Source: Parvivirga hydrogeniphila (GTDB lineage Bacteria; Actinomycetota; Coriobacteriia; Anaerosomatales; Anaerosomataceae). From it: DNA of 64,000 nt. Made by a program: the position numbers and the translations under genes. The DNA is taken from positions 182,662 to 246,661 of the forward strand of contig NZ_JAMCCO010000001.1 of NCBI RefSeq assembly GCF_023371205.1. The letters run 5' to 3'. Shown piece after piece: positions 25,076 through 35,000 of the stretch. The notes under the pieces are model-generated. The model did no database searches, had not been told where the DNA came from, and saw only the letters and a list, made by a program, of their open reading frames with translations. The first letter of the stretch is position 1; each line of letters begins with the position of its first letter.

Positions 25076-26265
25076 ACTTCCCAGAGGCGTTCCGCATCGC
25101 GATGCGAGCGCTCGCGGCCAACAAGGCGCGAAGCGCGCTCACGATGCTCGGCGTCATCATCGGCGTCGCCGCAGTGATCCTGCTGGTGGCCATCGGAACG
25201 GGCGTGCAAGGCGAGATAACCGGGCAGATCGAGGGCCTCGGCTCGAACTTGCTGTTCATCGTGCCCGGTCAGTACAGCGGCGGCATGGGCGGAGACCAGG
25301 CGCCGCCGGCCCGGCGGCTCACGTTGGAGGACGCGGACCTCATCGCGCGCAAGGTCGAGGGACTCTCGGCCGTGGTGCCCGTGCTGCAGGGCGGGGCGAC
25401 CATCAAGGCCGGCAACCGCTCGATGCGTGTCGTCGTGGCCGCGGGCAACGAGCAGGGCACCGAGGTGTTCGCTTCGACGCTCGCCGGCGGCCGCCACTAT
25501 CGCCGCAGCGAGGTGCAAGTAGCGGCCCGCGTGTGCGCTCTCGGGTCGCGAGTGGCCGAGACGCTCTTCCCGGGCAAAGACCCGGTGGGGCAGCGGGTGA
25601 GCATCAACGGGCAGCGCTTCACGGTCATCGGACACTACGAGTCGCTCGGCGGAGGCCTGTCGGGCGATCAAGACAGCCAGGTATACATTCCGGTCACCAC
25701 AGCACAGCGCCTGTTCGGCGTGAACTTCATCAACACCATCGTCGTGAAGGCGGCGACCGCCGAGGACGTGGAGCGGGTGAAAGCGGAGATCCGCCGGGTG
25801 CTCACGCCCCGCTACGGCGAGGAGTTCACTGTCTTCACCCAGGAGCAGACGCTCGGGCTGCTTTCCGACCTGCTGGGGACGCTGACCTACATGCTCGCGG
25901 GCATCGCGGCAATCTCGCTTCTTGTCGGCGGCATCGGCATCATGAACATCATGCTCGTGAGCGTCACCGAGCGCACGCGCGAGATCGGCATCCGCAAGGC
26001 CGTCGGCGCGAGGACCTACGACATCCTGTCGCAGTTCGTCATCGAAGCGGTGGCGCTGTCGGTGCTCGGCGGCACGATCGGCATCGCGCTCGGGTGGAGC
26101 GGCGCGGTTGCGATGGCGCGGTTCACGCCTGTTCCGACCGACGTCACGCCGTGGGCCGTGGCGCTGGCGTTCTTCTTCTCCGCGGGCGTCGGGGTGTTCT
26201 TCGGCGTCTATCCGGCCTGGAAGGCGAGCCGCCTCGACCCGATCGTGGCGCTGAGGTACGAGTGA
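25072..26265 (+). CDS. ABC transporter permease, MacB/FtsX family
   Basis: A 397-aa MacB-type permease. One membrane segment is near the N-terminus (about residues 20-42), followed by a large extracytoplasmic MacB-PCD domain (about 45-250). Three further segments are in the C-terminal FtsX domain, including MLAGIAAISLLVGGIGIMNI and the conserved TERTREIGIRKAVGA. It overlaps the ATPase gene by 4 nt. Together with the adaptor it forms a mechanotransmission-type exporter for peptides or lipids; the substrate is unknown. Confidence 0.93.
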
Positions 26266-26303
26266 GCCTGCGCCCTCCGCAGGGGCCAGCGGCGCGAGAC
26301 GCG

Positions 26304-26801
26304 TTACGAGGTGAAATCGCTCGGGTCGACGTGGTCGAGGAACTCGCGGAAGCGCCTGAGCTCCTCCTCGACGTCGTCTTCCGTCTCGATGTGGACCGCT
26401 GCTTCCAAGAACACGTCCTCAGCGACGTAGATGGGGCAGCCGCACCGGACCGCAAGCGCGATGCTGTCCGAGGGCCGTGCGTCGACAACGACTTCGCCCT
26501 CGTCGGTCGCGAGCACGATCTCGGCGTAGTATGTGCCGGCCTCGAGCCGCGTCACCGCGACGCGCATGACGCGCGCGCCGAATGCGTCGATCACGCTCTT
26601 GAGCAGGTCGTGCGTGAGCGGCCGCGGGAACTCCTCGCCTTCGAGCGCGAGCAGGATCGCGGTGGCCTCAGGGTGGCCGATCCAGATGGGAAGCAGCCGG
26701 CCATCGAAACCCAGCAGCTCGTCTTCGAGCGGCTTGAGCAGCACGATCGGCTGCCCCGTGGCGGCGTCGGCGTTCAGGCTGGCTATGCGGACCTCGATCA
26801 T
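26304..26801 (-). CDS. Bifunctional nuclease family protein (DUF151)
   Basis: A 165-aa DUF151/BFN-domain protein. The core includes IVLLKPLEDELLGFDGRLLPIWIGHPEATAIL shortened to LLPIWIGHPEATAI, RPLTHDLLKSVIDAFGA, and VDARPSDSIALAVRC. A C-terminal acidic region resembles a UvrC-like interaction helix (EEELRRFREFL). Family members have DNase/RNase activity in plants and mycobacteria and are implicated in oxidative stress. The ATG at 26801 has GAGGAG 11 bases upstream; a GTG three codons earlier is too close to it. Transcribed divergently from yjbQ. Confidence 0.87.
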   Translation of the reverse strand: MIEVRIASLNADAATGQPIVLLKPLEDELLGFDGRLLPIWIGHPEATAILLALEGEEFPRPLTHDLLKSVIDAFGARVMRVAVTRLEAGTYYAEIVLATDEGEVVVDARPSDSIALAVRCGCPIYVAEDVFLEAAVHIETEDDVEEELRRFREFLDHVDPSDFTS

Positions 26802-26875
26802 GGCTTGCACATCTCCTCACGCTTACGGTACCACGATTGCGTGCACTCTAACCGGCGCATCGCGAGGAGGCAGCG

Positions 26876-27271
26876 GTGGACACCGTGCTGGTACGCACGA
26901 CCAGGCGCGAAGAGCTCGTGAACGTCACCGAGCACGTGGAGGTGGCAGTCGCCCGGAGCGGGATCCGCGAAGGCGTCGCCGTCGTCTGGGTGCCGCACAC
27001 CACCGCCGGCGTGACGGTGAACGAGGGAGCCGACCCGTCCGTTGCTCGCGACCTGCTTGCTGCTCTGGCGCGGCTGGCACCGCTCTCGTCGGCGTGGGAG
27101 CACCGCGAGGGGAACAGCGACGCGCACGTCAAAGCGACGCTCGTCGGATCGAGCGTGGCGATCCCCGTACACGACGGAGCGCTTGCGCTCGGGACGTGGC
27201 AGGCGGTGTTCTTCTGCGAGTTCGACGGGCCGAGACAGCGGCGGATGGCGATCTCGGTGCTCGCGGGATGA
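26876..27271 (+). CDS. yjbQ: YjbQ family protein (UPF0047)
   Basis: A 131-aa protein with the family motif PHTTAGVTVNEGADPSV, then EGNSDAHVKATLVGSS and GTWQAVFFCEFDGPR. YjbQ proteins form a small beta-rich trimer with a conserved His/Glu/Asp pocket, and some show weak thiamine-phosphate-synthase activity. The true role is unsettled. GTG start with GAGGAGG upstream. Stands just before tRNA-Ile. Confidence 0.9.
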   Translation: MDTVLVRTTRREELVNVTEHVEVAVARSGIREGVAVVWVPHTTAGVTVNEGADPSVARDLLAALARLAPLSSAWEHREGNSDAHVKATLVGSSVAIPVHDGALALGTWQAVFFCEFDGPRQRRMAISVLAG

Positions 27272-27281
27272 GGCCCGCGTC

Positions 27282-27310
27282 TTGACGCTCGCGAAGGGCT
27301 GGGCTATGGT
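27282..27310 (+). promoter_or_regulatory. Promoter of tRNA-Ile
   Basis: TTGACG (27282-27287), 17-bp spacer, TATGGT (27305-27310). The predicted start near 27317 is about 9 nt before the mature tRNA 5' end. Confidence 0.7.
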
Positions 27311-27325
27311 ATCGTGGCTGTCCAG

Positions 27326-27402
27326 GGGCCCGTAGCTCAGTCGGTTAGAGCGCACGGCTGATAACCGTGAGGTCAGTGGTTCGAATCCACTCGGGCCCAC
27401 CA
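27326..27402 (+). tRNA. tRNA-Ile (GAT)
   Basis: Cloverleaf with acceptor GGGCCCG/CGGGCCC, D-arm GCTCAGTCGGTTAGAGC, and anticodon arm CACGGCTGATAACCGTG with anticodon GAT at 27360-27362. The T-arm is GTGGTTCGAATCCAC, and the CCA end is encoded (27400-27402). It stands alone, with no rRNA nearby. Confidence 0.97.
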
Positions 27403-27416
27403 GCATCCTCAGGCGT

Positions 27417-27926
27417 TCACTGCTCGATCGCGTATCTCCGCCACTCGAGCGGACCGGTCCGCTTCAGCCACACCATCTTGGTGAGGTCCATCAGCACGTA
27501 GGCCGCCTCGACCGTCGTGCCGCCGTCCCGCCGCTCGATCCGAACGACGCGCCATCCCACCGGCCGGCTCAGCCCTCCTCTGCTGCTGAAGGCGTGCCGC
27601 ACCGCGAGCGTGCCGCCGTCCGACGCCGGGTAGGACTCCCCCGTGCCCTCCCACAGGACGAGCGTCCCGCCCGAGACGCCGAACTCGCGCTGTTCGGACG
27701 ACCAGGAAAGGGGAGACGTGACGCCCTCGACCTGGACAGTGGTCTCATCGATGAGCGTGACGCGCGTCGGCGTGAACCAGTCGCCGGGGACGAACACCAC
27801 GTCGATCGCGGGAAGCCCTATCCCGGTCGTGCCCACGAGCGCGCGGATCCCAGCGAGAAGGCCCACCACGATCGCGACGCCGATCGAGATCGTGATGACC
27901 AGGTCAAGGAAGCGCCGAGGGGTCAC
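27417..27926 (-). CDS. Hypothetical membrane-anchored protein
   Basis: No family recognised. The 169-aa product has one N-terminal membrane segment (about residues 9-30) followed by an extracytoplasmic region rich in beta-strand-forming residues (TLIDETTVQVEG, RVVRIERRDGG). GTG start with GAAGGAG upstream. It starts 14 bp after the stop of the baeRF-like gene on the same strand, so the two may be co-transcribed. Its 3' end faces tRNA-Ile. Confidence 0.68.
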   Translation of the reverse strand: MTPRRFLDLVITISIGVAIVVGLLAGIRALVGTTGIGLPAIDVVFVPGDWFTPTRVTLIDETTVQVEGVTSPLSWSSEQREFGVSGGTLVLWEGTGESYPASDGGTLAVRHAFSSRGGLSRPVGWRVVRIERRDGGTTVEAAYVLMDLTKMVWLKRTGPLEWRRYAIEQ

Positions 27927-27940
27927 TGGATCTCCTTCGT

Positions 27941-29089
27941 TCAGTAGCGCAGGATCGCGATGGCAGGCTCCTGGTGCGGCATCTCATCGGCCGCAAGGAC
28001 GTGCACCGCACCGTTGCTCCGCAGCGTAAGCACGCTTGCGACGTCGAGCAAGTCCTCGTCGCCTGGCTGCTGCACGGGATGGACCTCAGGCACGGGCCCG
28101 CCGTTGCGCCAGGCGCCCCAGAGCTCGGCGTCGGTCGCCACGAAGAGCGTGTCCACCCGGTGCTCGGATGCGGCCTCGAGAAGCTGGAGCGGGTCGGTCA
28201 CCACCTTCGGAGACGTCCACTGTTCGACGACGCGCTCCAGCGCGGCACGCTTCTCCCGGTCGAACACCCGCTCGGCTATGGCGAGCGCTCGAGCGTGAAG
28301 CTCGGTGTCCGCCATCTCGTCCGGGCTGCCAGTCACGGCCTCAGAGGCAAGCGTCTTCAGGCCGCTCACCTCGCGGTAGAGAGGTACGAGGTAGTCCACC
28401 GCAGCAAGCACAACAGGCGTGCGTTCGTCGAGGTGCTCGACGAGCACGCGGTCGATGCCGCGGAAGTAGCGCGCGATCTCTTCTTTCGGGTCCGGTTCGC
28501 CGGAGCCGTGGAACACCGCAGGCCGCCGTCCGCCCGGCGCCGCTGCGGTGCGCGTATGGAACTGCAGCGAGCGTTTCTCGAAGTCGTCCCACCGGAGCGC
28601 GTCTTGGAGGCCCTCAGGCATCTCCTCGACCGTGAGTTCGCGCAGCCCGTCCGGCCCACCGAGCAGCAGGCGCGGGCGCTTCAGCGACAACGACAGGACG
28701 TAGAAGCGCTGGTCTGCTCGAGGCGCGGCAAGAAGGGGACGGACGCGGAACCGCTCCCCGACGTACACCGACTCCTCGAACGCCACGGGAAGCCTGAACG
28801 CGCGGGTGCCGCCGTCGATGAACAGGGCGAGCCCATCGCGAGCGCCGAGCCAGAACTGCCGGTCGTCTGCCAGCGCATGAACGTCTTTGAGCATCTCGTC
28901 TGCAGAAGCGGGGCGCACCGCGCGGGCGATGAGCTCGGCGCGTGCTTCCTTGAGCAGGTTCTTGAGGCGCGTGGCGTTCTCGAAAACCGCGTCGGGGGAG
29001 AAGCGCTTAGTGGGCATGTACAGCGACACGCGGATCCCGCCATGTGCAGAAGCGAGCTCTCGCACGGTCTCTGACGACAAGACGTCCAT
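27941..29089 (-). CDS. baeRF-family protein (bacterial eRF1/Pelota-like)
   Basis: A 382-aa protein resembling bacterial archaeo-eukaryotic release-factor homologues (baeRF). It has the N-terminal VSLYMPTKRFSPD segment, a middle region with FYVLSLSLKRPRLLLG, a cytosolic region with HLDERTPVVLAAVDYLVPLYRE, and the C-terminal eL30-like part (VDTLFVATDAELWG, VLTLRSNGAVHVLAADEMP). Members are proposed to act in ribosome rescue or stress translation, often beside hibernation factors. No GGQ is visible. AAGGAG precedes the ATG. Assignment is by pattern only. Confidence 0.7.
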   Translation of the reverse strand: MDVLSSETVRELASAHGGIRVSLYMPTKRFSPDAVFENATRLKNLLKEARAELIARAVRPASADEMLKDVHALADDRQFWLGARDGLALFIDGGTRAFRLPVAFEESVYVGERFRVRPLLAAPRADQRFYVLSLSLKRPRLLLGGPDGLRELTVEEMPEGLQDALRWDDFEKRSLQFHTRTAAAPGGRRPAVFHGSGEPDPKEEIARYFRGIDRVLVEHLDERTPVVLAAVDYLVPLYREVSGLKTLASEAVTGSPDEMADTELHARALAIAERVFDREKRAALERVVEQWTSPKVVTDPLQLLEAASEHRVDTLFVATDAELWGAWRNGGPVPEVHPVQQPGDEDLLDVASVLTLRSNGAVHVLAADEMPHQEPAIAILRY

Positions 29090-29116
29090 GAGTGCTCCTT
29101 TCGTGAAGCGCAGGAC

Positions 29117-29776
29117 CTAGCGTGAGAAGACGCCGGTGATGACGCCTTTTCCGAGCACGTGGCCCTCGACGGCGCGCTCGATGTCGGCCGCGGTCGGGGC
29201 AACAGGCACCTCGAGCCGCGCGACGTCGAGGGCGTACACCGTGACCTCGTACGGGTGGTCGCCGGTGCCTGGCGGCGGCATCGGACCGCCGTAGCCGCGG
29301 TCGCCGAACGTGTTGACGAGCTCGCGCGCGGGCGATGCGAGCGAGCCGGAGGCGCCGGCCGGCAAACTCGTCGTCGACGGCGCGAGGTCCACGACCGCCC
29401 AGTGCACCCAGTTCCGGGCCACGGGGTGGCGGTCGATCACGAAGACGGCGAACGAGGCCGTTCCCGGCGGCGCATCGCTCCAGGAGAGGGGGAGCGAGAC
29501 GTTCTTGCCGCCGGGGACCCCTTCCATGCAGTGCTCGACCGGGATCCTGCCGCCGTCGGTGAACGCTGGAGACGTGACGACCATCGTCGCGGCACCTCCT
29601 TCTTGCACGGGGGCGGCCTGCTGCGGGCCGGGCCGCTCCGGGGCCCCGGCCGGGGCCTTGCCTGCCTGGTCGGCGCACCCCGCGATGACGCACGCCAGCA
29701 CGAACGCAGCGCACACGGCCGCCGCGCGCCGGACGGCGCTGACGGCCCTCCGTCGGTCATAGGTGCGCGGAGTCAT
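29117..29776 (-). CDS. YbhB/YbcL-type PEBP lipoprotein
   Basis: A 219-aa secreted lipoprotein. The signal peptide ends with lipobox VIAGC near residue 34, followed by a Pro/Ala-rich linker. The phosphatidylethanolamine-binding-protein fold follows, with SPAFTDGGRIP, NVSLPLSWSDAP, FAVFVIDRHPVARNWVHWAV and GYGGPMPPPGTGDHPYEVTVYALD, which contain the ligand-pocket residues. The role of bacterial members is unclear; some inhibit serine proteases. The neighbour across the divergent gap is a secreted subtilisin, which makes a protease-inhibitor role worth noting. Confidence 0.87.
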   Translation of the reverse strand: MTPRTYDRRRAVSAVRRAAAVCAAFVLACVIAGCADQAGKAPAGAPERPGPQQAAPVQEGGAATMVVTSPAFTDGGRIPVEHCMEGVPGGKNVSLPLSWSDAPPGTASFAVFVIDRHPVARNWVHWAVVDLAPSTTSLPAGASGSLASPARELVNTFGDRGYGGPMPPPGTGDHPYEVTVYALDVARLEVPVAPTAADIERAVEGHVLGKGVITGVFSR

Positions 29777-29897
29777 ACCGACTTGATACCCCGTTCGAGC
29801 GGAGACTCGACGACGGACCGGACGAACGGACACCGCGCGGCTTGCGCGGCGTGCCGGTGCGTGCCAAGCTCCACACACGCCTAGGAAGGAGCGGCTG

Positions 29898-32078
29898 GTG
29901 TCGGCAAGAGCGGTTCGGCGATGGGTCGCGGCGGCGGTCGTGGCCGCGTTCGTGTGCGCGGGAGCGTCGCCCGTGCTCGCGACGCCGTCCAGCGCGGGAG
30001 CGGAGCGTGGGGCCGAAGCGATCGTCTCATTCGACCCTGCCAAGCAAAGCGAGGCGCTCGCGTCGGTGCGTGCGGAAGGCGGGCGCGTGCTCCGTCTGCT
30101 GCGCAGCGGGCACGACGCGCTCGTGGTCTTCCCGGAACGGGCGACGATGCGCGCGATCGGCGAGCGGCTGACGCGCTCCGGGGCGGTCCGCCGCGTCGCG
30201 CCCAACGGCATGTTGCGCCCCGCGTGGGTGCCGAACGACCCCCTCTACCCGCAGCAGTGGGCGCTCGCGTCGATCCGGGTCCCTGCGGCGTGGAACCTCA
30301 CCCGCGGCTCGGCCTCCGTGGCGGTCGCGGTGATCGACAGCGGCGTCGACCTGTCGCACCCGGATCTGGCGGCCAATCTCGATACGGCCCACGACTGGGA
30401 CTTCGTCAACAACGACGCTGTAGCGGACGAGGAGTACCCGCACGGCACGCACGTCGCCGGCATCGTGGCGGCGGTTGCCGACAACGCCACTGGCGTTGCT
30501 GGCGTCGCTCCGTCCACGAAGGTCCTGCCGCTCAAAGTCATCGGGAGGAGCGGCGTCGCCAGCACGGCCGACTTCGTCGATGCGCTTCGCTACGCTGCCG
30601 ACGTCGGCGCCAGGGTCGTCAACGCGAGCCTCGGCGAGGCGTTGGATCCTGCGGTTCCTGACGATGCTGCGGAGATCGCAGTCCTGCAAGAAGCGGTGGA
30701 CTACGCCCGGGCGAAGGGCGCGCTGGTGGTGGCCGCGTCCGGAAACGGCAGCGGCCCGCCGGTGTGGTACCCGGCAGCGTGCGATGGGGTCGTCGCAGTC
30801 TCCGCCACGGCCCGCGATGGCTCGCTCGCTCCGTACTCGAGCACCGGGCCTCAGGTTGATCTGGCAGCTCCCGGCGGGTGGGCGGTTGACCAGGCGAGGC
30901 TGCCGGCCGAAGGCATCCTTTCGACCTGGAACGGCGGCGGATACGCCTACGCGCAGGGCACCTCGATGGCCTCGCCGCACGTCGCGGGCGTCGCAGCGCT
31001 GCTGCTGGCACTGAAGCCGAGCACGAGCCCAGCGGAGCTCGAGGCGGCCCTCGAAGCGAGCGCCAAGGACGTCGGCGCCCCGGGGGTCGACGCCCAGTCC
31101 GGCTACGGGCTCGTGCAGGCCGACGCCGCCGTGAACAGGCTCGGGCGCGTCTTCCGCATCGGGGGCGCAGACCGCTACGCCACGGCGGTCGCCGCCTCGA
31201 AGGCGGTCTTCGGCTCGGGCGAGTGCGCCACGGTCGTCATAGCGAGCGGCGAGCGCTTCCCGGACGCGCTCGCGGCGTCTCCGCTGGCAGGCGCTCTCCA
31301 TGCGCCGGTGCTGCTCGTGAGGCGGGACGCGGTGCCTGACGTGACGCTCGCGGAGATCGAACGGCTCGGCGTGACCCGCGTGGTCGTCGTCGGCGGACCC
31401 GCAGCGGTCGCGAGCGGCACGGTCGCGGCTCTCGAGGGCGCCGGGCTTGCCGTCGAGCGCATAGGGGGTGCCGACCGCTACGAGACCGCGGCGCTCGTCG
31501 CGCGCCGGGTGCTGGCGTCGAGTGCGGAGACCATCACCGTGCTCGTCGCGCGCGGAGACGAATTCCCCGACGGAGTGGCGGCCTCTGGGCCGGCGGCATC
31601 GTCGGGAAGCCCGCTCGTGCTCGTCAGGACTGCAGCGCTTCCCGGGCCTGCGAAAGACGCGATCGCCGCCGCGGCGCCGTGCTCGGTGGTCGTGCTCGGC
31701 GGCGAGGCCGCGGTGAGCGAGGCGGTGCGCCGCGAGATCGCCGCGATTCCGGGCGTCATCGGTGTCACGCGCTGGGGCGGCGTGGACCGCTACGCCACCG
31801 CCGCCGCCATCGCGACAGGAGCGGTCGAAAGCGGCCTGTGCGGCACCGACCTCGTGGCTGTCGCGAGCGGCGTGGACTTCCCCGACGCGCTGTCGGGCGG
31901 GACGGCCGCGGGGGCGCGGCGGGGCGCGGTCGTGCTGTCGCGGCCGCTGTCGCTGTCTGAGGACGCGCGCGGCTTCGTGTCCCGCTCGCTTGGGCCCGCG
32001 AGCGCCGGATGGGTGCTCGGAGGGGCTTCGGCGCTTTCGTGGACGGTGCAGGCCGACCTCATCCGCGCGATGCCGTGA
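29898..32078 (+). CDS. Secreted subtilisin-like protease with three CWB2 cell-wall repeats
   Basis: A 726-aa S8 peptidase with a Sec signal (about residues 1-28, ending SPVLA). A short propeptide (IVSFDPAKQSEALASV) precedes the catalytic domain, whose triad is Asp about 146 (VIDSGVD), His about 182 (HGTHVAG) and Ser about 356 (GTSMASPHVAG). Three cell-wall-binding type 2 repeats follow, starting at RIGGADRYATA (about 421), RIGGADRYETA (about 522) and RWGGVDRYATA (about 625). CWB2 repeats attach proteins non-covalently to wall polymers. GTG start with AAGGAG upstream. Its stop lies 6 bp from that of the convergent glucan synthase. Confidence 0.94.
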   Translation: MSARAVRRWVAAAVVAAFVCAGASPVLATPSSAGAERGAEAIVSFDPAKQSEALASVRAEGGRVLRLLRSGHDALVVFPERATMRAIGERLTRSGAVRRVAPNGMLRPAWVPNDPLYPQQWALASIRVPAAWNLTRGSASVAVAVIDSGVDLSHPDLAANLDTAHDWDFVNNDAVADEEYPHGTHVAGIVAAVADNATGVAGVAPSTKVLPLKVIGRSGVASTADFVDALRYAADVGARVVNASLGEALDPAVPDDAAEIAVLQEAVDYARAKGALVVAASGNGSGPPVWYPAACDGVVAVSATARDGSLAPYSSTGPQVDLAAPGGWAVDQARLPAEGILSTWNGGGYAYAQGTSMASPHVAGVAALLLALKPSTSPAELEAALEASAKDVGAPGVDAQSGYGLVQADAAVNRLGRVFRIGGADRYATAVAASKAVFGSGECATVVIASGERFPDALAASPLAGALHAPVLLVRRDAVPDVTLAEIERLGVTRVVVVGGPAAVASGTVAALEGAGLAVERIGGADRYETAALVARRVLASSAETITVLVARGDEFPDGVAASGPAASSGSPLVLVRTAALPGPAKDAIAAAAPCSVVVLGGEAAVSEAVRREIAAIPGVIGVTRWGGVDRYATAAAIATGAVESGLCGTDLVAVASGVDFPDALSGGTAAGARRGAVVLSRPLSLSEDARGFVSRSLGPASAGWVLGGASALSWTVQADLIRAMP

Positions 32079-32084
32079 GCGCTC

Positions 32085-35000
32085 TCAGCCGCCGAGCATG
32101 ACGACGCGGACGAGGTGCGCCTTCCCGTCGTCGAGAAGCGGCACGAGCCCGTCAGCAGTCACGACGCCATCGCACTCGACCCGCTCGACGCCGCGGTTGA
32201 CGCCCCGCGGGTTCTCGAACGAGATCTCGTAGCTGCTCGATCCGAATCGGTAGGTGACCGTCCAGGCGCTCCACGACTTCGGGACGCATGGCTCGAAGGC
32301 CAAGAAGCGCGTTCCGTCGCGCGCGAGCAGGTGAAGCCCGCAGACGTCACGCACCGCGACCCGGTAGTACCAGGCTGCTGAGCCGGTGTACCACGTCCAG
32401 CCGCCACGACCGACGTGCGGTTCGACGGAGTACACGTCCGCCGCCAGGGCGTACGGCTCGACTTTGTAGCGCGCCACCGCTTCTGCATCGACGGCGTGCG
32501 AGAGCGGGTTGATGAGGTCGAGGATCGCCACCGCCTCGTCACCGTCGCCGAGCGCAGCGTACGCCAATGCGACCCACACGGCGGCGTGGGTGTACTGCCC
32601 GCCGTTCTCTCGCACTCCTGGCACGTATCCCTTGATGTAGCCGGGGTCGTGCGGCATGCGGTCGAACGGCGGAGCGAGCAGCGCCACGAGCCCGTCGTCC
32701 CACCGGATGAGCTTCTCTTCCACGCTCTCGAGGGCGCGCTGCATGCGAGCGGGGTCGCCCGCGCCGGAGATGGCCGCCCACGCTTGCGCGATCGCGTCGA
32801 TCTTACACTCCTCCGACGAGCGGCTGCCGAGCGGCGTCCCGTCGTCGAAGTACGCGCGGCGGTACCACGCGCCGTCCCACGCCTCGCGCTCGACGGCGGC
32901 GATAAGGTCCCGGGCGCGCTGTCGCCAGCGCTCGGCGGCCTCGACGTCTCCGCGCCCATCGGCCACGTTCGCGAACGAGCGAAGCACGACGTCGAGGAAC
33001 CACGCCATCCACACGCTCTCGCCGCTCCCGCCGATACCGACGCGGTTCATGCCGTCGTTCCAGTCGCCGCCGCCCATCAGCGGGAGGCCGTGCGGGCCGG
33101 TGCCCGCGCTTGCCTCGATCGCGCGCACGCAGTGCTCGTAGACGGTGGCGACCTCCACCGACGGCTTCGGCTCGAAGTACAGGTCTTCGCGTTCGGGAGG
33201 CACGGGTGGCCCTTCCACGAACGGCGTCTCCACATCCAGCACGCTCTCGTCGCCGGTCGCGTTCACGTACTCGGCCACCACGAACGGCAGCCACAGTCGG
33301 TCGTCCACGAAGCGCGTACGCACGCCGCGGCCGCTCACGGGCTGCCACCAGTGCAGCACGTCGCCCTCGCGGAACTGGCGCCGCGAGGCCTCGATGATGT
33401 GTTCGCGCACGAGGTCCGGGCGCACGTACAGCAGCGCGAGGCAGTCCTGGAGCTGGTCGCGGAAGCCGAACGCGCCGCTCGACTGGTACAGCGCCGTGCG
33501 GCCCCAGAAGCGGCACGCGAGCGCCTGGTACAGCACGGGTCCGTTGATGAGGCGGTCGAGCGTCTCGTCGGGCGTGCGCACCTCGAGGCGGCCGAGGAGG
33601 TCGCGCCAGAAGGAGCGCGCGCGTTCGGCCTCGCGCTCGACCGAGCCGGGCTCGCGCAGGGCGTGCAGGAGCGCGTGCGCGTCCTCGACGGTCTCCGTCT
33701 GTCCGAGGAAGAACGCCGTCTCGGCGCGCTCGCCGGGAGCGAGGTCGAACGAGACCTGCAGCGCGCCGCAGTTGTCGAGGAACCGCCCGGTCGTCCCCGC
33801 GAGGCGTTCGTTGCGCATGGCAGCAGGCCAGGCGGGGTGGCCGTTCCGGCCCAGGAACTCGGTCCGGTCGGCGGTGAACGACGCGACCTTGCGATCGGCA
33901 GCCAAGAACGCCGGGCGGCCCGGGAAGTCCAGGTTGAACCAGTTGTGCGCCATGAGCGCCTGGGCCTGGTCGTCCCACCACGTCACGACGCGCTGCTGCG
34001 CCTTGCTCCGGGAGTCGCCGAGGCTCCACTCGACCACGTGGAACAGGGAGATGCGTCGCGGACGGCCGGAGCGGTTCTCGACGCTCACCCGCACGATGCG
34101 CACGGGCCTGTCGGCAGAGACGAAGTACGCGACGCGCTGAGCGAGCCCGTGGCTCTCGTGCTCGAACGAGGTGCACCCGGGCGCATGCCGAACGACATAC
34201 GGCGCGTCCGCCCGAGCCGGCGCCGGGGTCGGGCTCCAGTACTCGCCGGTCGCATCGTCGCGCAGGTACAGAAGCTCGCCCGTGCCGTCGCTCACCGGGT
34301 CGTTGTTCCACGTGGAGATGCGGTTCTCGTGGCTGTTGAGCGCCCATGTGCACCCGACGCCGGCCTCCGAGACGTACGCCCCGAAGGCCGGATTCGCGAA
34401 CACGTTGATCCACGGAGCGGGGGTCGTCCGCCCAGGCTCCAGGACGATCACGTACTCGCCGGTCGCCGGGTCGAACCCGCCGATGCCGTTGTCGAGCACA
34501 AGCCGTGGCCGCTCGAAGGGCGGCAGCGGGTCGTTCGCGGGCGGGTCTGTCGGCACGAGCGGATTCGGCGGGAGCGGGCGCAGCGCGCGCTGCTCGAGCT
34601 GGAGCGCGATCGGTCCCGCATCGGCCTTGAGCACGGCACGGGCCACGCTGCGCAGCGCGTCCACGATCTCCGGCGCGATCTGGTCGGCGGCGCGCAGGTG
34701 CACGCCGGCGGGCCGGTCGAGCATCTGCAGCGCATGCCCGGTGCGCACGAGCGCGCGCAGCCGGCCGTCGAGGGCAGACGAGTACGCGCTCGGCTTGGTG
34801 TTGAGGACGACCAGGTCGCACTCGAAGCCCCGGCTCCGCCAGTACTGGTGGGCGAGCAGCGCTTGGCGCACCAGCGGCGTGTCCTCCAGCCGCTCGATCT
34901 CGACGAGCAGGATCGGGTAGTCGCCCGAGATGCCGATCGACCACAGCGCGGAGATCGGGAGGCGGTTCTCCGTCTCGGTGTAGACCTTCAGGCGCGAGTA

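Noticed and set aside
26267-26283. CCTGCG/CGCAGG hairpin as a terminator for the exporter operon
   Set aside because: Six base pairs with no T-run; too weak to support without data.
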